A DNA stretch of 64,000 bases from Sphingomonas sp. SORGH_AS_0879 (GCF_030819175.1 NZ_JAUTBJ010000002.1:3433001-3497000); one strand, 5' to 3'; counted from the stretch's first letter, positions 49,001 to 57,110 are shown. Made by a program: numbers and translations. The notes: generated from the sequence alone by a model not told the origin.

Positions 49001-52000
49001 CTTTGAATACAACCGAACCAGCCGTAGATGAGACATTCAACGGTGATGTGTCATATTCGTAATAGTCATCTACGAATACGACAGATCCATCTGAGTTTGA
49101 AACAGAGTTACTTCTTGCGCTGTCGTATTTAGGCGCACTCAGATCGCTAAGAATTCCAGATCCAGACGCAGATGTACCGGATATACTAACATTTCCTGAA
49201 GAGGAGTAGGTACCATCTAGTATATAAATCCCGGCGCCACTGTTTGCAGTTCCGTCAATGCTAAGACCTCCGGAACCAGAAAGAATGTTTTCGTTCTTTC
49301 CAAAGTCAATTCCACGACCGGAGCCTGTCGATTTTCCGATCAACGTCGTGCTTCCGCCGATGGTCGTCGAAATGATGCCGTTGTCGATAACGTTGATGCC
49401 CCGCGCCGATCCCGTGGAACTGCCATCGAGCTTCAGGTTACCCGAGCCGCCGAACACGAACGCCCGAACATCGATGCCGGCGTTGGTCCCTGCCGTCTTG
49501 CCGAAGATCGTGACATTGCCGCTGGTCGTCGAGATTTCACCGAGGATCGAGACACCGGTGTTGGTGCCGATCGCATAGTCATCGTCGGCGGAACCGCCCG
49601 AAACCAGCAGGTTGCCGCCCTTCGTCGTGACCGCACCGCCCAGCGTGACGCCGCCGATGGCGGCGTTGGTCGCGCGCGACTTCAGGGTGACGTTCAGCGC
49701 ACCACCACTCGTCGTAACCGCACCGCCGAACGAGATGCCCGCGTTGGACGTGGCTTTCAGGGTGGACGCGCCCGTCCCGGCGGCCGTCTTCGTAACGCTC
49801 GCGACCGTCAGATCGGCCGCCGAAGACAGGGTGATGTCCCCGCTGCTGGTGGTCGTGATCGCGTCGGTGGACAGCGTCCCCTTCGACGTGACGGTGATGG
49901 CGCCGCCGTTCGGCCCGGTGACGTCGATCGTCCCGGTGCCGACATTCAGGTCTCCGTCGATCGTCACCGTCGTCGCGGCTGCCACCGCTCCGGTCGAGAT
50001 ATCATAGGTTGTGCCCGACCGCTTGCTCGACACGTCGATCGCGCCGGTCTTCGCCGTCAGCGCGGCGGCGGTGATCCCATTGGGTGCCTTGAGCGTCAGC
50101 GATCCCTGTGCGGTGATCGCGCCGGTCGCCGTCAGGCTGCCCGCCGCATCGACCGTCAGGTCAGACGCACCAGAAGTCGTCGTCGTCCCGCGCAGGAAGA
50201 TGGCGCCGTCGGACTGGATCTTCGACGCCGTCCCTGCCGTCTGGATGATCGCCCCCCGGTGCTCGATCGATGCCGAGGTCGTGAAGTTGATCGCGCCCGC
50301 CGACGTGATCGAGCTGCTACCGCTGCTCGAGCTGTTGGTGCGATATCCCCAGCCGCCCCAGCCGCTTCCGGTCGTATCGACGGTGAGGCCGCCGGTGCCC
50401 GCATTGATCGTCAGGTTGCCCGTGACGCTGGGCGTGCCCGAGGTGCCGACGATGAAGCCCTGATAATCGCTTTGCGCGGTGATCTTCATCAGCGGCGAGA
50501 TCGACGTATCCGACGAAACCGAGTTGAGACCGACCGCGCCGCTGCCCGCAAACCAGATACCGGTGTTGGACGACGTCGCCGCCGCCGCCGACAACGTCCC
50601 CGTGACCTTGCCGGTCAGCGACAACCCGCTCTTGCCGGTGATGCTGGTCGGATTGGCGGAGTTACGAAGGATGCCGCCGCCCGTGGTGGACGTGCCGCTG
50701 AATTCGACCAGGCCATTGGAACTATACGTCCCGCCATAGAGACCGATGCCCCAGCCGCTCGTCGACGTGCCGGTGAAGCTCAGCTTGCCCGCGCCCGCGG
50801 TGATCGTCGTGTCGAGCGGGAAATCGATGCCGGTGCCGCTGGTCGACACACCGGTGAAGGTGATCGTGCCGCTGTTGATCGTCTTGATCGACGTGGACGT
50901 CAGGTTCATGCCCGTGCCGCTGTTCGACACGCCATCCAGGGTGATGTTGCCACCGCCGGCGTCGATCGTCGTTGTCAGGTGGATGCCCGTCGTGGTCCCG
51001 CCCGAACCGTAGACGGTCACATTGCCGCCGGAGGTCGAGATGGCGCCGCTGAGCGCAACCCCCTTGGACGGATCGGTCGCGTATTTGTCCGTACCGGTGC
51101 CGGTGCTGCCCTGAACGGTCAGCGATCCGCCGGCGGTCGTCACGGTGCCGCCGACATTGACGAAGCCCGTGCTGGCGCCCTTGTACCGGCTGTTCAACAG
51201 CACGTTCAGCGCCCCGCCGGTGCTGGCGATCGCACCCGGTGCCGAAATGCTGCCTTCCGACTTGACCGTCAGCGTCGATGCGCCCGTGCCGGTCTTCGAG
51301 ATCGCCGCCAGGGTGATGTCGTTCACCGCGGTCAGGTCGATCGCGCCGGTACCGGATGCCGTGGTGATCGCCTGCGTCGACAGCGTCTGGTCCGAGGTCA
51401 TCGAAATGGCCCCGCCGCTCGGGCCGGTGACGTCGACGGTCCCGGTCGTCACATTCTTCTTGCCGGTGACGGTCAGCGTCGTAGCGGCCTTCAGGGCCCC
51501 TGTGCTGATGTCATAGGTGCCGGTGGTCGGCGTGCTCGTGATCTTCAGAGCGCCTGTCTTCGCCGTGAAAGCGGCGTTGCCGGCGTCCACGCCCAAGGGA
51601 CCGGTAACAGTCAGCGAGCCTTCGGCGGTCACGTTGGCTTCGGCACGCACGAGGCCCTTGGCGTCGATCGTGAGGTCGGATGCCCCCGACGTCGTCACCA
51701 CGCCACGCAGGAAGATCGCGCCGGCGGACTTGATGGAAGAGGCCAACCCTGCCGTCTGCGTCAGCGTCCCGCCGATATCGATCGATGCGGAGGTATCGAA
51801 GGTGATCGCGCCGGCGGAGGTGATGGACGTGCTGCCGCTGTCGGCCACAGGGGCGCGGAAGCCCCATCCGCCCTGGCCCTGTCCGGTGGTCGTGACCGTC
51901 AGGCCGCCCTTGCCCGCGTCGATCGTCAGCGCAGCGACACCGTTGCCGTCGCCCACCACGAAGCCCGAATAATCGCTCTTCGCTTCGATGCTCAGGACCG

Positions 52001-54293
52001 GCGACTTGCTGGTGTCGGAGGACTTCGACGTCAGGCTGACCGCGCCGGTCCCGCCCAGGAAAATCCCGGTGTTCGCCGCCACGGCCGAGGAAATCGTATT
52101 CTCGACCCGGCCGATGAGTTTCAGACCGCCGTCGCCGGAGATCACCGTCGCGTTGCTCGACGACCGGAAGATGCCGCCGAACGAGGTGGAAATCCCGCTC
52201 AGGGTCAGGACCCCGGCGGATTTGAACGTGCCGCCGCGGAAGATCAGGCCGGTGCCGGTGTTCGACTTGCCGAGCACCGACACATTTCCGGCGGTGGTCG
52301 CGGCGTCGTTGTTGATCGACGCCCCTTCGGCCAGGTTGATACCGATGCCGCTGGCGAGCGCTTCCCCGACGATGGTCGTCGTGCCGGTCGTCGTCTTGAT
52401 CGCCACGGCCTGGACGTCGACGCCGTGGCTGTTCGCGGACTGGCCGTCCAGCGTGATATTGCCGTTCGTCGTCGTTATCGACGACCCGACGCTGACGCCG
52501 ACCGCAGAACCGCTGCCGCCGGCCCCCTTCACCGAGACGGCACCGGCCCCGGTGCTAATCGCCGCGCCGATCGTGACACCGGCCGTGGTGCCGGCGCCGA
52601 TCGACCGAGTCGCCCCTCCCGAACCGCCGCCGATCACCAGATCGCCGCCGTTCGTCGTGATCCCAGCGCCCACGTTGACATAGCCCGACGCGCCATCGCT
52701 CACGCGACTAATCATCGTGACATGAAGTGCGCCAGTGGTCGAACCGATCGAGCTGTTGACGATGATGTTGCGATCCGCGAGCAATCTCAGCGTCGCCGTG
52801 CCCCCTCCCGTCTTGGAGATCGCACCGCTGACGGTGATGTCGCCGGCCCCGCCGCCGGCGCTGCCGGTCGTGATCGTGACGCCGGTGCCCGCGTTCAGGC
52901 TTGCGTTGATCGCGTTGACATTCACCACCGAGTTCGTCGACGCCGTCGGTATGAAGATATTGGGCGACCCGCCGTCGAAGCTTCCGTTGCTCGTCGCGCC
53001 GCTGCTGATCGTGATATTGGTGGGATCGAGCAGCCACGCGCCCGCCTGGCCGGTGCCGGCCGCGGCGTTCACGCCGCCCTGTGCCATCAGCAGGCCCTTC
53101 GACGACGTCTCGACGCGCCCCCCATCGGTTGCGCCACTGGCGTCGATCTTGCCCAGGAAATTGGTATAACGATCGGACCACAGCACGGCCTTGCCGCCCG
53201 CCCCCGCACTGCCCGACACGTCGATCTTCGCCGTATCCGCCACCACGACCGCATCGGCATTGGCGACATCATGGCCGACCAGCTTCAGCGATGCGTCCGC
53301 CCCGCCCTGCCAGTCGCCACCGACCAGCACCCGCCCGCCCGTGATGCCCGATGCGTCGAGCGTCGCGCCGCTGTCGAGCAGCACGTTCTTCGCCGTGGCG
53401 ACGATCGCCCCGCCCGATCCATCCGCCTTGCGTGCGGTCAGCGTCCCCGCGATGCGCGCCTCGCCGCCCTCGGCCGTCAGAAAGATGCGCCCGTCCTTTT
53501 CGGACACACCTCGGGCGTTGATCACGCCGCTGGTGTTGCCCGCCAGCGCATAGATGTTGCCGCCCTGCGCCCGCAATTCGGCTTCCGCCGCCTGGATGGC
53601 GCCGCTGTTCGTGACGGTCGTGTCCGCCCCGCCGACCACGACCGCAAACTTGCCGTCATCGAGCGCCTGGTCACGCAGCACGACCTGATAGCCCGCCAGC
53701 AGCCCCACCGAGCCCTTCGCGGCGTCGATCGAACCTTCGTTGACGACCTTGGAGGCGACCAGGACGACGTCGCCGCCAAGGCTGCCGATCTTGCCATAGT
53801 TGAGCAGCGGCGCTTCGCTCGCCCCCGCAAGCGTCAGGCTCCCCCCCGCCATGAAGCTGGCATTGTCGAGATCCTGGGTCGAGCCGACAAAACGGCCGCC
53901 GACATTGATCTCACCCGTCTTGCCTATGACGATACCGTTGCGGTTGATCAGGTAGACCGACCCTTCGCCCCGCAACATGCCATCGATCATGCTCGCCGAA
54001 TTGCCGGTCACCCGGTTCAGCGTCGCACCGTCCTTGCCATTGTTGAAGGTGACGGTTGCGCCCTCGGCGACCGAAAAGCCCTTCCAGTCGATGATCGCCT
54101 TGCTCGTCGATTGGCGGACCGTCATGTCCATCCCGCTCGTCTCGACGGTTGCCTGTCCGGCAACGACCTGACCGCCCGTAGGCAGCGTCTGGGCAAAGGC
54201 GGGCGTCGCGTTGGGAACAAGGCCTGCCAACGACAAACCGAAGATCGGTGCCGAGAAGAGGAGCTTGGCGCGATTGCGAGGACGAGCGATCAT
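42420..54293 (-). CDS. TpsA2 giant exoprotein, N-terminal reading frame (TPS head, passenger, first YDG repeats)
   Basis: The start ATG 54293 gives a long signal peptide (cleavage near residue 34, PAFAQT) and a TPS/haemagglutination domain with NRVTG at 93-97 and NRNGI at 117-121, a variant of the usual NPNGI. Residues of about 450-3050 form a low-complexity beta-helix passenger with recurring segments such as GALNVTLNSRS and SGAISTSGGNVT. YDG repeats begin near residue 3080. About residue 3761 the frame slips and the last about 197 codons (RRRQHHQGGAVADG onward) are out-of-frame read-through. Together with the downstream frame the gene spans 26,323 bp; removing one base gives exactly 8,774 codons. 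TpsB2 and SapC genes precede it. By family it is a surface adhesin exported by TpsB2. Confidence 0.88.
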   Translation of the reverse strand: MIARPRNRAKLLFSAPIFGLSLAGLVPNATPAFAQTLPTGGQVVAGQATVETSGMDMTVRQSTSKAIIDWKGFSVAEGATVTFNNGKDGATLNRVTGNSASMIDGMLRGEGSVYLINRNGIVIGKTGEINVGGRFVGSTQDLDNASFMAGGSLTLAGASEAPLLNYGKIGSLGGDVVLVASKVVNEGSIDAAKGSVGLLAGYQVVLRDQALDDGKFAVVVGGADTTVTNSGAIQAAEAELRAQGGNIYALAGNTSGVINARGVSEKDGRIFLTAEGGEARIAGTLTARKADGSGGAIVATAKNVLLDSGATLDASGITGGRVLVGGDWQGGADASLKLVGHDVANADAVVVADTAKIDVSGSAGAGGKAVLWSDRYTNFLGKIDASGATDGGRVETSSKGLLMAQGGVNAAAGTGQAGAWLLDPTNITISSGATSNGSFDGGSPNIFIPTASTNSVVNVNAINASLNAGTGVTITTGSAGGGAGDITVSGAISKTGGGTATLRLLADRNIIVNSSIGSTTGALHVTMISRVSDGASGYVNVGAGITTNGGDLVIGGGSGGATRSIGAGTTAGVTIGAAISTGAGAVSVKGAGGSGSAVGVSVGSSITTTNGNITLDGQSANSHGVDVQAVAIKTTTGTTTIVGEALASGIGINLAEGASINNDAATTAGNVSVLGKSNTGTGLIFRGGTFKSAGVLTLSGISTSFGGIFRSSSNATVISGDGGLKLIGRVENTISSAVAANTGIFLGGTGAVSLTSKSSDTSKSPVLSIEAKSDYSGFVVGDGNGVAALTIDAGKGGLTVTTTGQGQGGWGFRAPVADSGSTSITSAGAITFDTSASIDIGGTLTQTAGLASSIKSAGAIFLRGVVTTSGASDLTIDAKGLVRAEANVTAEGSLTVTGPLGVDAGNAAFTAKTGALKITSTPTTGTYDISTGALKAATTLTVTGKKNVTTGTVDVTGPSGGAISMTSDQTLSTQAITTASGTGAIDLTAVNDITLAAISKTGTGASTLTVKSEGSISAPGAIASTGGALNVLLNSRYKGASTGFVNVGGTVTTAGGSLTVQGSTGTGTDKYATDPSKGVALSGAISTSGGNVTVYGSGGTTTGIHLTTTIDAGGGNITLDGVSNSGTGMNLTSTSIKTINSGTITFTGVSTSGTGIDFPLDTTITAGAGKLSFTGTSTSGWGIGLYGGTYSSNGLVEFSGTSTTGGGILRNSANPTSITGKSGLSLTGKVTGTLSAAAATSSNTGIWFAGSGAVGLNSVSSDTSISPLMKITAQSDYQGFIVGTSGTPSVTGNLTINAGTGGLTVDTTGSGWGGWGYRTNSSSSGSSSITSAGAINFTTSASIEHRGAIIQTAGTASKIQSDGAIFLRGTTTTSGASDLTVDAAGSLTATGAITAQGSLTLKAPNGITAAALTAKTGAIDVSSKRSGTTYDISTGAVAAATTVTIDGDLNVGTGTIDVTGPNGGAITVTSKGTLSTDAITTTSSGDITLSSAADLTVASVTKTAAGTGASTLKATSNAGISFGGAVTTSGGALNVTLKSRATNAAIGGVTLGGAVTTKGGNLLVSGGSADDDYAIGTNTGVSILGEISTTSGNVTIFGKTAGTNAGIDVRAFVFGGSGNLKLDGSSTGSARGINVIDNGIISTTIGGSTTLIGKSTGSGRGIDFGKNENILSGSGGLSIDGTANSGAGIYILDGTYSSSGNVSISGTSASGSGILSDLSAPKYDSARSNSVSNSDGSVVFVDDYYEYDTSPLNVSSTAGSVVFKGKSTSSGLGISYQAAGDLKLSSAASKSATIEAFSSAVAMSVGQAGYTTTEATSSIGVINSKSKHYDNSAPAIRISGGSEGVSVNIQSANGVSQETFEGIKSRGANTTYRTDNNGTPTSSSTMVDTGYLVISSGGPTNVKSTGPINIAGSISVSNGGNLAISAPIADLSRLPITVTGAGASTITVAGAWASGTISTDGNLTATAQSLSTGSLPTWLTQTGAGVMSVGTTNDLTLISNVAKTGSGTASLTLKSVGNVTVNSGASLTATTGKMNVTLNSRSTGAANGAITANGTITTNGGSVSLVGGIDGVGNAVSVNGSGVTLANNLSTLGGDITVRGTSTNAVGYALATQLNAGGGNIKVESVSGGSSNGLDVTTSAVQTSGTGTISLTGEAKGSGRGLNLASGLTLNGGGDVTLSGTAVSSYGTAIAGATVTAGGNLLVNGTSTTGVGIWRNSSNATSLTATGTLKLDGKSTSASSSLQGILADGSGAFNLKTTNGLMTINGEGGALAGGSSYTAAAIEFGNSSTPSTLKIEAGTGGLTFTGTSAATATNFIDGYGTAATITSGGAITVTGDKTVYLRAGTTQSGAGASKITSSAGDIRWGAIAQNAAGGLTIKSDVGSVTLADGEVKANGTLDVTAGGGFISTAALTASDKLTVTAKTGATTGAVKETGAGAISLTAGGALITGAISTDGAGNIDLAAGADLTTAQVTKSALATGASTLTIKSAGSITTGGTITSNGGALNTTFNSRSADAATGTVTISNAVTTAGGAITIRGGSAALAGTGVPTANYTDFVSALSATGTGVQLVGSPLNAGGGNIVIRAYATGDALSLGAGQTIETTGSGTLSIYAAGTTGGIKNLGGTFRTVNGDLTLYGAARSSGSGVLLGSGAALKTTKGSVSISGSALGASVTGSSGVTISGGAEISDLAGNTNDIGVLGVSGTGASGYGVSIDGGAIKAVTTGTITVNGTAAGSASTTHGVYLNGTGTSVPISMQGSGAIKVIGAANGAGYGIFQGNSGAAVIGGDSMTGQITLKSSKMMLNGTGGALLPKTTGKLLFAALDNGALTIDGNVLASIITANDLRYGGNGASKYATLQFGDENTTSLNFNSVSGYNNIARTVAFGAAQNVAFGDGGAGPLTIQGISLVSATSTSNASITQTVDLITNKLTGTAGNVLLTRLGNQIAEVGNLKATGNMIVTSGTAMSVSGDNSMATGVLRSLANLTLASGAKVAASGVDSVAPLQLVTGTRFINNSTSDALSTPQGRWLVWSQDPSNDTTGSLPYSFIQYSAGYTLSRPAGSGNGLLYAMAPLVTVTLTGTYSREYDATDTANLGQANYSFSGLLNGDTATAFSIARFDTKNAGTGKTITADDLSLVTRNNGVRIYGYQLANTSATATIGTITQKALNVNFGGTVSKIYDGGATATTTAANFQVNGVIGSDAVTLNRGTATYADKNAGFGKTVNVTGLSLSGADAGNYSVASTTSALNGVITAKALTAGYSGSINRTYDGTLTAIMSASSITLAGVVDGDLVGVGSRPFARYDSKTVGTGKTVIIDGITLVGTNAANYTVANSLTLNTGVITVKWLPLGLTGTVSKVYDGSATASLSAANYSLSGIIGSDAVTLGTGSASYNDKNAAVGKIVTATGLSLSGADAANYSIGSSVSGNIGTITAKTLTASLVNLTKTYDGNATATLGTTDISLSGKIGSDNVTLGSGATAAYVDKNAGTGKAVTVRGLSLAGNDATNYALAATTLTGTGAITAKALSLSLTGSVSKTYDGTTTAALTSANYALSGVVGSDAATLVAATAAFNNKNVGNNKAIKVSGVSLTGADASNYTLATTVSGNIGTITRKELKLTPVTDEKVYDGTNSSSKTVLANGLVAGDTFSATQIFDTRDAGARKLSVSGYNIFDTFGGGNYTVSFGDSVDGSITQRAITATANANNKVYDGGKTAAGSITLHDVVDGDFVEGSGGTLAFLDKNAGVGKAVTASGWSLSGSDALNYTLGNGVERRRQHHQGGAVADGRCRQQDLRRHDHVGRYRHGDGPGVDRYPDLGHAGVRQQGRRDACAEGRELRDRRRQWRRQLSGHAGRRQRHHLAQGPDGRTDRHGQQDLRRYRHRDGQRIEPHRRRSWRSRHAVEHQRHLCRQECRHEQDGDPVGHEPDRDRRRQLQPSFEFDLGRYRRDHRAHGHSRSLGARRQDL
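43009..43011 (-). other. Frameshift site in tpsA2 (run of three C on the plus strand)
   Basis: On the coding strand the codons are read as AAC-TAC-ACG-CTG-GGA, whereas homologous repeat units need one base fewer: NYTL-E-TVSNGVANIT, compared with NYTLGSVANGTANIA in another unit. Deleting one G of the GGG run restores the repeat and the full frame. It could be a sequencing or assembly slip, a true mutation, or phase variation. Confidence 0.8.
48485..49330 (-). other. AT-rich patch within the tpsA2 passenger
   Basis: For about 850 bases the composition drops sharply (25 of the 60 bases from 48781 are G or C) while the reading frame stays open. The encoded residues (about 1655-1936) are rich in Ser, Asn, Asp, Tyr and Lys, for example FVDDYYEYDTSPLNVSS, unlike the Gly/Ala/Thr-rich flanks. 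Its origin by recombination is inferred from composition only. Confidence 0.7.
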
Positions 54294-54309
54294 TGCTTTT
54301 TCCAGTTTA

Positions 54310-54340
54310 GCAGGTCGACAGTCAGGTCCTGTCGACCTGC
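54310..54340 (-). promoter_or_regulatory. Leader hairpin between sapC and tpsA2
   Basis: A perfect 11-bp inverted repeat (GCAGGTCGACA and its complement) with a 9-base loop lies 17 bases upstream of the tpsA2 start, in the 106-bp gap after sapC. It could be an attenuator, an RNA-processing or stability element, or a partial terminator that sets the ratio of TpsB2/SapC to TpsA2. The tpsA2 ribosome site itself is weak (GGAAAAAGC before ATG). Confidence 0.55.
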
Positions 54341-54399
54341 ATCATCAATCGAGGAACAGTTCAGTCAGTCAGAAGAAGAAGGAGCACTCGCCCAATGTC

Positions 54400-55176
54400 T
54401 TATTCTGCGTTTTCCAGATCTTTTTCCGGCTCAGCCTGATCAACCGAGGCGCGATCCCGTCGCGCGATCAGGGCATCCCATTGCTTGAGGGAAAGCAGGT
54501 GCGCGTCGATCGCGACCACCGCGCCCGCCCGGACCAGGCTGGCCAGCTGATTGTCGGGCAGCGCCCGCAGCCGCTCTTCGGATACGCCGTAATAGTCGGC
54601 GATCAGTTCACGCTCCGATCCGTCGGCGGGCACCGTGACCGTATGCTTCACTTCCAGCAGATCGGCTTCGATCAGCACCTCGACAAACAACTGGGTGCGC
54701 TTGCGCTCGGCCTCGAACTCGTTGAGGAAGTTGATCGCGTTCTTGGTGAATTCGGTCGGCTCGTCGCCCTCGAACAGCGACTGGCCGTCGCCGCCCTCCT
54801 CGAAGCCCGGCGCATCGCGGTCGATGCACACCACGAAATCATCGCCCTCGGTGCCCGCGAGCGTGAACGGATAGCGGCGCAGGTAGGCGGGCACATAGAC
54901 ACCGTCCTCGAACCGACCGTCCTTCATGAAGAGGTTCTGGCCCTCCTTCATCCCCAGGATCGCCATCGGCGTCTTCTCCGGACCGCCGAACACGATCGGG
55001 TAATGATGCATGGCCTGCGTAAACTCGCCGACGAGCAGTGGCACGACCTGAACCGCGCCGACCTTCGCCAGAAGCCGATCGTCGACGACGAACTTCAGAT
55101 CTGCGTGATCGCGCGAATGCAGGGCTTCGGGCTTCTCGTAGAGATACTGCGAGCCGGACAGTTCGATGTTACCCAT
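54400..55176 (-). CDS. SapC-family protein
   Basis: A 258-residue protein of the SapC family (first named from Campylobacter S-layer loci). Recognisable segments are PLLVGEFTQAMHHYPIVFGG, AILGMKEGQNLFM, VYVPAYLRRYPFTLA, VVCIDRDAPGFEEGG and, near the C-terminus, AGAVVAIDAHLLSLKQWDAL. No signal peptide or membrane helix is visible, so it is probably cytoplasmic. Biochemical function in the family is not established. The gene lies 24 bp after tpsB2 and 106 bp before the giant tpsA2 on the same strand, which suggests one operon and a role in production or export of TpsA2. The start at ATG 55176 agrees with the family N-terminus. The family call is firm; the role is inferred. Confidence 0.9.
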   Translation of the reverse strand: MGNIELSGSQYLYEKPEALHSRDHADLKFVVDDRLLAKVGAVQVVPLLVGEFTQAMHHYPIVFGGPEKTPMAILGMKEGQNLFMKDGRFEDGVYVPAYLRRYPFTLAGTEGDDFVVCIDRDAPGFEEGGDGQSLFEGDEPTEFTKNAINFLNEFEAERKRTQLFVEVLIEADLLEVKHTVTVPADGSERELIADYYGVSEERLRALPDNQLASLVRAGAVVAIDAHLLSLKQWDALIARRDRASVDQAEPEKDLENAE

Positions 55177-55200
55177 GACTTTGCCTTTTCCGTTATTTTC

Positions 55201-56937
55201 TTAGAAGGTTACGGTGGATCGAAGTTGCACGCGCCAATCCCCGACGCGCGTCCGTTGACCGTTGCGGAGCACCCAGGCGGAATTGCCGCCGAGCGAGAAA
55301 TGCGAGCCGAGCCGATAGTCGCCGCCAAGACCGGCCGAGGCGAGGAAGGTGTCGACCTTCTTCTGATTGTCATGCCCCCAACCCGCGTCGAGGAAGACAT
55401 AGGGCGCCATCTGTCCCTGCGTGCCTCGCGGCAGGGCGATCGCTGGCAACCGCAGTTCGTTGCGCGACAACGCCCCCGTGTCGAACGCCCCCTCGTCCGG
55501 GGTGTAGCCGCGCACCAGACCGTCACCGCCCAGACCCAATTGGGCCGGCAGCGGAAGCGCGCTACGCGACATTTGCAGCGTCAGTTGGCCCGAATAGCCG
55601 AGGCCCCAGGGCAGGCGCTTCTGCCCCGTCAGATCGAGCGTGCCGTAGCTGAACCGATCGTCCTTCGTGCGGCCGTTGGTGAACGCGGCCAGTCGGGCAC
55701 TGCGTCGAGACGACGGATCGCCGGGGCTGACATGCAGATTGGCTGCAAAGGTCAGGCTGCCCGTATTGCTCGCCCAAGACTTGGAATAGCCCAGAAGTGC
55801 CTGCCAATAGTTCGCCGTGCCATCCAGGGCGACCTGATTGCCGAAGTAGACGATCCGGTGCTGCTGCTTGGATTCCAATCCGACGACGACGTCGCCCGAG
55901 GTCGAGGCAAGTCCGAACGTCGACAACGCGAAACGATAACCCAGCGTCGCTTCCGTCGTCCGCTGGCGGACCGAGAAGTCCTTGTTGACCTGTTGATTGG
56001 TCAGTGCATCGCTGAACGTGAACTCGATATTCTGACGCGGCAGGGTCGGGATATACAGACGACCGCCTTGCGCCCGATAACGTGGCTCCTTGGCGTAGAA
56101 GTCCGAGCCGTTGCGCAGCCAGGAATCCCCGCTGCCGGTGAGCTGATACGAGCCGTAGGCCCCCGTCAGGCCCGGCAGCTTGAAAATCGTGCCGACGAAA
56201 AAGCGGTCGAGGCCGGTCGAACTCGCGCCGGTGTTGGACCAGCCGGCATAGACACGCACCGGCGCCGGAGCCTGGGAAAGGAGGTTCAGGGTCGTGCGCC
56301 CCGTCTCACGTCCCGGGGAGAATTGCGCCGAGATCGGGGTGAGCGGATCGCGGTTGATCCAGTCGATATCCTCCTGCAAATCCTGGCTGTTCACGGGCGC
56401 GCCCACGCTGAGCCGCAGGTTCCGCTTGATCGCCACGGCCTCGCCCGGCGTCACGCCTCGGACGTTCACGCCGTCGAGACGAAACTCGGTCACCCGGAGC
56501 TGCAAGACGCCCGTCGTGATCTCTTGCTCAGGGGCGCTCAGCGAGACGAACGGGCGGCCCGCAGCGCGCGACAGCCGTGCCACTTCGGCCTGGATCTGCG
56601 CGATGAGCTGCCGGGAAAGCGGCTGGCCGATAAACCGCTTGAGGGCCGACGCCGCCCGCGCCCGATCGACCGCCTCGACGTTCGAGACGTGAACGCCCGG
56701 CGTCAGCGTCGCGGGATCACGCAAAGCCTCTCCCTGATCCAACAGAACCAGTGCCTTCAACGCCGGGCCGATCGGAGTCATATCCGCTTCCGTCGGCAGT
56801 GCGTCTTGCACCTCGACGCTCTGTTTGGGCGGCTGCGGCACGGGAGGAAGGTTGCGCTCGACAGCGGTCTGTGCCGAGGCATGCCCGGCGATGGAGAGCG
56901 CGGTTCCGGCAAGCAGTAGTCTACAAGTCAGTTTCAT
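55201..56937 (-). CDS. TpsB2: two-partner-secretion outer-membrane transporter
   Basis: A 578-residue ShlB/FhaC-type transporter. ATG 56937 (an immediately preceding GTG is also possible) gives a signal peptide ending in GHASAQT. A Pro/Gln-rich segment is followed by the POTRA region (AQIQAEVARLSRAAGRPFVS, then LQLRVTEFRLDGVNVRGVTP). The barrel follows, with the conserved family segment LGLGGDGLVRGYTPDEGAFD, corresponding to the VRGY/F-type motif of loop L6 that plugs the pore, and a final Phe (RSTVTF). It is only distantly similar to TpsB1, so each probably serves its own TpsA. The downstream order sapC-tpsA2 indicates TpsA2 as the substrate. A 237-bp gap upstream separates it from the EAL-domain gene. 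Confidence 0.92.
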   Translation of the reverse strand: MKLTCRLLLAGTALSIAGHASAQTAVERNLPPVPQPPKQSVEVQDALPTEADMTPIGPALKALVLLDQGEALRDPATLTPGVHVSNVEAVDRARAASALKRFIGQPLSRQLIAQIQAEVARLSRAAGRPFVSLSAPEQEITTGVLQLRVTEFRLDGVNVRGVTPGEAVAIKRNLRLSVGAPVNSQDLQEDIDWINRDPLTPISAQFSPGRETGRTTLNLLSQAPAPVRVYAGWSNTGASSTGLDRFFVGTIFKLPGLTGAYGSYQLTGSGDSWLRNGSDFYAKEPRYRAQGGRLYIPTLPRQNIEFTFSDALTNQQVNKDFSVRQRTTEATLGYRFALSTFGLASTSGDVVVGLESKQQHRIVYFGNQVALDGTANYWQALLGYSKSWASNTGSLTFAANLHVSPGDPSSRRSARLAAFTNGRTKDDRFSYGTLDLTGQKRLPWGLGYSGQLTLQMSRSALPLPAQLGLGGDGLVRGYTPDEGAFDTGALSRNELRLPAIALPRGTQGQMAPYVFLDAGWGHDNQKKVDTFLASAGLGGDYRLGSHFSLGGNSAWVLRNGQRTRVGDWRVQLRSTVTF

Positions 56938-57110
56938 CACGACGCAGGCCGATCACAATCAGTGGTTTGAAGTCCGTGTTGGCGGTGTTCGCAGCGCCGG
57001 ACCGCGCTGCGCGCTGAGCTCAAGCGAGGCCGAGAGGGCACCGGCTGCTGCTCCGCCATTGGCGGTCCGGCAACGAGATGGTCGTCCCCGGACAAGCCGG
57101 TGGCTGAGGG

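Noticed and set aside
50259-54488. Plus-strand open frame of 1409 codons opposite the tpsA2 N-terminus
   Set aside because: Antisense to a clear TPS domain and signal peptide; composition is Arg/Asp/Ala-rich without motifs.
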